Shown here piece by piece: positions 58,401-64,000 of a stretch of DNA of 64,000 nt. A program made the translations under genes and the position numbers. The stretch covers positions 9,610,001 to 9,674,000 of the forward strand of contig BTRK01000005.1 of the NCBI GenBank assembly GCA_036245805.1, in the 5' to 3' direction. The DNA comes from Pristionchus mayeri (lineage: Eukaryota > Nematoda > Chromadorea > Rhabditida > Neodiplogasteridae). The notes under the pieces were generated by a model. The model was not told where the DNA came from, did no database searches, and saw nothing but the letters and a program-made list of their open reading frames with translations. The first letter of the stretch is position 1. Every line of letters starts with the position of its first letter.

Positions 58401-61186
58401 GATTTTGATCTGAACAGTACCATCATCCCGATGACTCCGGTTCGTCGGACGCCGAACTGCCTCTCGAAGACAGCGTACATCAAAGCGCCAGCTATGCCTG
58501 GCCATCGATCGTCGAGAATTTTCAACAAAGATCAAAGACCACCTGCGACAGAGCCGAATGAACGGAAGAAAGCCATCACGTTCTCGGGCAGACCCACCGA
58601 TTCCCCGTAGGCAATGTCCAACTGGAATGAAAATGTGAACACATTGCCATCACATCATTGGTTACATTTACATCTGAGCGACTTTTTGAAAAATCTCTCA
58701 TATAGCATTTACTTGGGCGAAATCTACGTTAGGCACTATATCTTCGCATTTAATTTAAATCAGACATGTATAATTCAACCAGTATGTGAAATACGAACCC
58801 CGTTGAATCCGAGCACGGTCATGTACAGGAGTGCAAGGCCGAAGGCCGCAGAGAAGACCTGCAAGCATCATACAAATAGGCACTAGGACGAATGATCACC
58901 GTCGGATGGTAACCTACCGGATGATAACCAAAAAATGAACCCTTCTGTACAACTTTTACGGAATCATTTTTTAGACTTTGGGAACCTACTGTAAAGTTCT
59001 ACAGAAGAGTCCATTTTTTGGTTATCATCCAGTAGGTTACCATCCGACGGTGATCATCCGACCTAGTGCCTAAAAATAAGATGAATTACCGTTTGCGAGT
59101 AGTATGTTGAGAGAACAATAAATAGGTTTGAAATGCGAGATGATTTTCGGTCGGATTCTTTCGATGAGTCAACAGTCGCCTCTAGCAATGTACGGCTGCG
59201 TTCTTTCTGAATTTATTAACGTTTCTTCAAAGTTTAGCTATCAGAACCTTTGTGCGCAAGTCCTCATTGCGTTCATAGAGTGTGATCAGTAATGTGCCCT
59301 TCAGAAGTAAAGAAGCAGCAGAATATCCTGAAGATGCGAGCGGTATAATTGTGTCGGATGACAGTGGCTTTCAATTTCCTCCTGATCCACCGATCCATTT
59401 CTCTATTCCCTTCCGTTCAAGATGATAAATATATGGTCCTTCTAATACCGTCCCACTGAATCCACCGACACAATGCTTTTATCATCTTGCACGGAAGGGA
59501 ATGAGAGTAGTGGATCGGTGGATCAGGGGGGAAGGAGGAGGAGCCAGTGTCATCCAATTAATATTGTGTGATATTGTAGCACGAACCTGCGAGAATGATG
59601 CAAGTCGATTGGAGAGATGCGAACGAGAGAACGGCACCGAGGAGTAGAGGAGAAAGGACGTTGGCGAGCTGATCGAGTGACGTCAGAATTGCATTCGTTC
59701 CTAGAAAATGAGAAATGTTTGCCTTTTCTCCAGGAGTGAAATACAAACTTGCAAGTCGCCGATTCATCGAGCCTCGTACGCTCACTAACACAAGTGCCCA
59801 ATCTCTGAAAATGCAATGCGTATTTCACACCTCTCATATATGAGACAAATCGATAGAGCATCGACTACTGCTGCAATGAAAGCAAAATTTGATACACAAC
59901 GGTCGAAATTGAGCCCATTGTCGTTTTTTCTCGCAATTCGTCTCGCATGGCTGATTCGCGATAAAATTCAGCAATTATCACCTTGCCAGTACATTGCGTT
60001 CGGCGATCATGAAGACTCGCCATGTGGCGCATAGAACTAGAGCAGTGAGAAGACTCAATGTCTGCAGAAGTGCGAGTTTTGGATCAGGAAGAGAGAAAAG
60101 ACAGGCAGAGATGATGTAGCGAATACATTCAGCGGTGTTAGGTGGGGAAGCCTGGCTTCTCAGAATGTTTAGTAAACGTTTGCTTCTGTTTCCGACGGGG
60201 TATTAAGCAGATCACTCACGTAAATCCAATTACTGCGCTCCATCGGCAGACACAACAGGAAAAGTAGGCAAGATGATATCATGGAGAAGTTGTTGCCAAT
60301 CACACATATGATCATGCCTTTAATGAACCATCAGTGAGAAGTAAGACAACATTCCGATATCATTTACCCCATTTGCGTTCGCTTCTCAAATCTACCAATC
60401 TTCCCACTGATCCACTGAAGCCAATCTGGAAATGCATTTTTGTATGCTTTCAATTTATGTAGTCTTCATGGGAAAGGAGTATTCATGCTGTGTTTAAAAA
60501 CAGTGGGAAAATAGGTTCAAAAAATTCCTAGTCGAAAAAGGAAAGGGAGATGGTAGGCTTCCTAAGAAGTACGGGCGGGCGTTTCGGTCCTTAGGATTTT
60601 TTAGAGTTCGAGAAAGGATATTTTACTCTCTTGAGTCTACGCACTCTCTGGATCGCTCTAGAACTCTCTAGACTCTCTAGATCGAGGAGAAAGTTAGTGC
60701 ATACAGTGACGAGAGCCTGGTAACGTTTCCCCAACTCTAATTCTGAGTGAGTTCGAGTGAGATCTGAAGCCAGGATGAGAAGACTATTTCCTAAGAAGCC
60801 AACGCTACGCAAAATGCGAAATGCGAAATGTCGACCTGTGCAAGTCCTTCAATCAGTTGCTCGATTGAGACGAGCTGAATGCCTCCGAGGAATTGCATGC
60901 ATAGTGAGATAGCAAAGGACCACGCCCGATCTTCCTGAAAGTAACAAAAATTGGAAGGGAAATCTCTATCCTAATCTTCTGACCGATTTGATTTGCTAAA
61001 GCCGACTTGTTATCCTTACCAGACACGTGCATAAGTATGCCGCGTACAGCAGCATCGACTGCATCTCTCTAGTGCGAAATGCGCTGAAAGGAAAGATCGA
61101 ATCGAGCACCGAACGAAATCGAAATGACAGGTTGCTACTCACTTCACCCGCAGCGCACTCGACTGGAATCTCGTGTCAAAGCGCAT
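55416..61186 (-). CDS. fpn-1-like: Ferroportin-like iron exporter, copy C' (right arm)
   Basis: Mirror twin of copy C, with 19 exons in transcript order: 61186-61143, 61083-61020, 60934-60836, 60425-60368, 60317-60220, 60061-59982, 59804-59749, 59700-59587, 59327-59248, 59206-59090, 58858-58799, 58621-58543, 58497-58421, 58286-58198, 57408-57299, 56384-56301, 56146-56028, 55835-55725, 55493-55416. It predicts 538 residues. I found no coding difference from copy C in the segments compared. The two visible differences are G-run lengths in introns 14 and 15. It faces D' tail-to-tail and would share Fe2+ export function with C. If both arms are real, this gene dose is doubled. Confidence 0.88.
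56482..57219. repeat. Foldback element, copy C' intron 15 (right arm)
   Basis: Mirror of 28400-29140. The terminal C run (G on the gene strand) is three bases shorter than in the left arm. Confidence 0.75.
57474..58148. repeat. Hairpin plus foldback elements, copy C' intron 14 (right arm)
   Basis: Mirror of 27471-28145: the ACACTCTCTCG-core hairpin (57474-57577) followed by the gggcaattgtc-ended foldback (57597-58148). The terminal C run is four bases longer here than the G run of the left arm. Confidence 0.75.
58874..59071. repeat. MITE of the CACTAGGTCGGATGA family (right arm)
   Basis: Mirror of 26552-26749, in intron 10 of copy C'. Confidence 0.75.
59343..59574. repeat. Hairpin repeat, copy C' intron 8 (right arm)
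   Basis: Mirror of 26049-26280. Confidence 0.7.
60591..60724. repeat. Imperfect hairpin, copy C' intron 3 (right arm)
   Basis: Mirror of 24899-25032. Confidence 0.5.
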
Positions 61187-61763
61187 TATGAGTGCCACTC
61201 GTTCCTCCCACTTCACATGATCACATGATAGAATATCGTAGTGTTCACTGATCCGCAAAGCGTGAATCGTTTAAAACTTTTAAATGACAGTCAAATTGCG
61301 TTTAACGTCGATTAAAGCGAATTGGCAGAACGCAATATGTAACAGATTGTAAACGCAAAAAATGGTGGGAGAAAACACACAATACGAAATAATTGAGAAC
61401 AGAAAATAATATCAGCCGTTCCTGTGCAAGTGTGATAACATGCGACACGAAAAAGGAGAGGTAGAGATAAATCGATGATACGCTGATAAGGACGGAAGGG
61501 AATGCTGGTGTGTAGTGAGAGCAAAGTTGACGCCTCTTCAAGATATGGGATCCGACGATAAAATTATAGTTTGGACCGCAATATTCAACCCTCCTAAATG
61601 TGGATTTCCGGGTGGTGTAAAAAGGTTAAACAACTAGTTGTAACTATATCACAGGTATCACGAGTCAGTGGAGGTGTGTGGGAACAATTTTCAAGTTTTA
61701 TTTTTTGTTTCGGTTCATATTATTGTGGTAGCATACACTAGATCCAACTTCTTGAAAAATCTA

Positions 61764-62677
61764 TTAGGTTGTTGCAAAAGTCTTGTGGTTTTTTTATGTC
61801 AGTACTTTGAACGATCATAACTCGCGTGTCTCAAATCTCAATGGCCAACCAACGTGGTGTTGTTTAGGGATACGCTTGAACTTTGCTCACGTATATTTCA
61901 ATCAAACCGATCGTGCAACCAACGCAAGCAATTATGATTAACCCAATTGCAAAAAAAGCACAACATTTAGATTTAAATTTATTTATCTAGATATTTGAAG
62001 GGAAAATTCATGAAACAACTTCATAATGTTGAGTGAGAAGTACCATTGATGTTCTTTCAAAAAATAGGTTAGACATGTCATGTGAGAGGGTTTGAACCAA
62101 ATCACACGATATCAAATATATGAGCAGACCCAGGCTGCATGTGCCTTGTACCTGCTTTTCTAAATGGAAGACCAATCGTACAGGCTCCGTCATGTGTACG
62201 CTGTATGCTCCCACGAAGAGGCAATTTCCTCATAAGAAATATTGGCGCCTGCTTGTTTCCCCTTTCAGGAAATCTGAATTCCTCATTTTTCAGAAATATG
62301 CAAAATGAACACAGAAATGCAACATGCAGTCATTTTGCAGATCAACTCATTCCTCGAAATGATCTAACTTCCAGCATGCATAAGAAAAAGTGTGTATAGG
62401 GTAAAGGTGGGAGCTTCGTATAACCACCATGAATTGAGCATTCATGCTTCAGAGGAAACATAATATTGAAAAATGTTGCGTTTTCGATGGATGAATTTTC
62501 GTGATTTTAACTGGATCCTGTTCTCGCCTCTCTCATTGGACAATGATGATAGGGTGCGCATATGTAAAAGTATGCAAGGTCTCATTAGTAATCAATATCC
62601 CGAAGTTCATCTGTCAATCCAACAGAAAGATGGAAGGCAAAATATCAAAATTCCACAGGACTTTTGCAACAACCTAA
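61764..62677. mobile_element. Mariner-like non-autonomous element (right arm)
   Basis: Mirror of 22946-23859, with TA-flanked ttaggttgttgcaaaagtc ends in both orientations and no transposase visible. It lies upstream of copy C'. I see no gene in 61187-61763. Confidence 0.75.
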
Positions 62678-63077
62678 TAGGTCACAGGTCCCAGAGCCGT
62701 CGTTTAGGGATTTCCCGGTTTTACAACCGGCCCTACTGTATTTCAGCTTCCAGATGCGCTACAGAGTTGGCAGTGGGCTCAAAATAAGCGGAAAATTATT
62801 TTGAACAACTTTTATGTTGAAAGTGAAACCGTAAGACTTCGATTTCAGAAAATATGAGCGAAAACCTGAAATTATGAGTACAAATAAAATCATAGCATCT
62901 CGGTGAGTAGCAAACAAAGTGAATTTTATAGAAGGTTATGGAAGTTTAACTCCAGCCGCATATAGAAAAAATAGTAATCGGATTCAGGGTGGCCCCTTTC
63001 CGCTGTATAGCTCCGAAACTCGAAAACATGATATGTCAAATATTGAAAAATTCTCATCTCGCAGATTCATCATTCCA

Positions 63078-63917
63078 TTCGATCAGTTCAATCATTTCCT
63101 TAAATTTCTCGATCATAGACGCTAGATGACGTTGAAAGAGCACGCAAATTACACACTTCAAAAAATTCGATTTTCAACCCTCCGATTTTTCCAAGTTCGT
63201 GAGCATCCAGTTCAGGATTTATACAGCTATGAAATTGAACTCAAAGTGTAATCAACAGTAGTGACTGATACGAATACATTCTGCCATTATTGGCTCTCCA
63301 GTTTGTACCATGCCCTTGATTCACATGCTCGAACTTGATGGATCGCGTTGGTCCAAATGAAACATAATTTTATTTTGACTAAATTTCAAGGAGTCTATGC
63401 CCTTTTCTATTAGGGATAAATATGATGAGTTACACTAAGATAGAAAATACTCACAGTAACAACAAAAACAACGTTTAAAAAAATATGACATTTTTGAACA
63501 TTGAGATTTTGAATTTTTGAACAGTCTTGAAAATGAACACAATTTTAACATTTTCCATCTCTCCTGCGCTAAATATGATTGTTAGATACCAAAAATGTCG
63601 GATATTCTTTTAAATTCATTCAAAATAGCATTATGATGTTTTTGAACCAACGCGATCCAGCAAGTTCGAGCATGTAAATCAAGGTCATGGAACCATTTGG
63701 AGAGCCCATAATGGCAGAATGTACTCATGTCAGTCACCACTGTTGATTACACTTTGAGTTCAATTCCATAGCTGGGTAAATCCTGAACTGGATGCTCATA
63801 AACTTGGAAAAATCGGAGGGTTGAAAATCGAATTTTTTGAAGTCTGTAATGTGCGTGCTCTTTCAACGTAATCTAACTTATTTGATCGATAAATGTAAGG
63901 AAATGATTGAACTGAAC
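63078..63917. repeat. Foldback element, about 840 bp (right arm)
   Basis: Mirror of 21706-22545. It is the last identifiable unit before the window edge. Beyond it the arm still matches the left side. No gene is visible in 62678-63077 or 63918-64000. Confidence 0.75.
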
Positions 63918-64000
63918 TGTCTAGGCTCTCAATACACCACAAAATCAATTTCCGAATCCGACTATTCCTCTCCGACACGTTGCCCTCTCTCCTCTCGTTG

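Larger units (their letters stand above)
43805..64000 (-). repeat. Right arm of giant palindrome (continues past window)
   Basis: This is the reverse complement of 21623-41882. It begins at the shared tgattaaaatcg next to the spacer and is still matching at the last base of the window. Differences I could see by eye are few. They are a 66-bp shorter CTTAG tract, two G-run length changes, one extra A near 46842, and a handful of single-base changes such as 48052. Confidence 0.97.

Overview
The window looks like nematode nuclear DNA. Genes are cut into 50-120 bp exons by mostly 45-250 bp introns with TTTCAG-type acceptors. There is a transthyretin-like gene (a family greatly expanded in nematodes), a maT-type mariner transposon and dense foldback repeats. 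Repeated GATCTTTGATC units in introns made me think of a diplogastrid such as Pristionchus, but that is only an impression. No bacterial features, rRNA genes or CRISPR arrays are present. Layout: 1-0.8 kb is a foldback repeat. 1.4-2.6 kb is a decayed eIF2alpha-kinase-like (PEK/GCN2-type) gene. 2.7-4.6 kb is a decayed p38-MAPK-like gene. 5.3-6.2 kb is a small secreted transthyretin-like gene. From 8.9 kb on, the window is a cluster of ferroportin-like (SLC40A1 family) iron exporter genes: A(+) 8855-13882, B(-) 14095-21001, C(+) 24437-30206, D(-) 34491-41594, D'(+) 44093-51197 and C'(-) 55416-61186. I could rebuild all of them exon by exon with consistent intron phases. A, C and D (and their mirror copies) read through as full proteins of about 513, 538 and 526 residues. 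B is complete except for one destroyed splice acceptor. The dominant structure is a giant near-perfect palindrome. The left arm (at least 21623-41882) and the right arm (43805 to at least 64000) are reverse complements over 20 kb, with a 1.9 kb unique spacer. The right arm runs off the window, so its outer end is unseen. C/C' and D/D' are therefore arm copies. The inner end of the arms lies inside a self-complementary GCTCGAGCG element, and the spacer keeps the 3' end of another membrane-protein gene, cut at the junction. A maT mariner copy (11732-13008) sits in an intron of gene A with its TA target duplication forming part of the splice acceptor. Many introns and intergenic gaps are filled with hairpin, MITE or foldback repeats. 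All ferroportin copies should share one job, export of Fe2+ across a membrane. They differ at residues that align with the human metal site, so they may not be equivalent.
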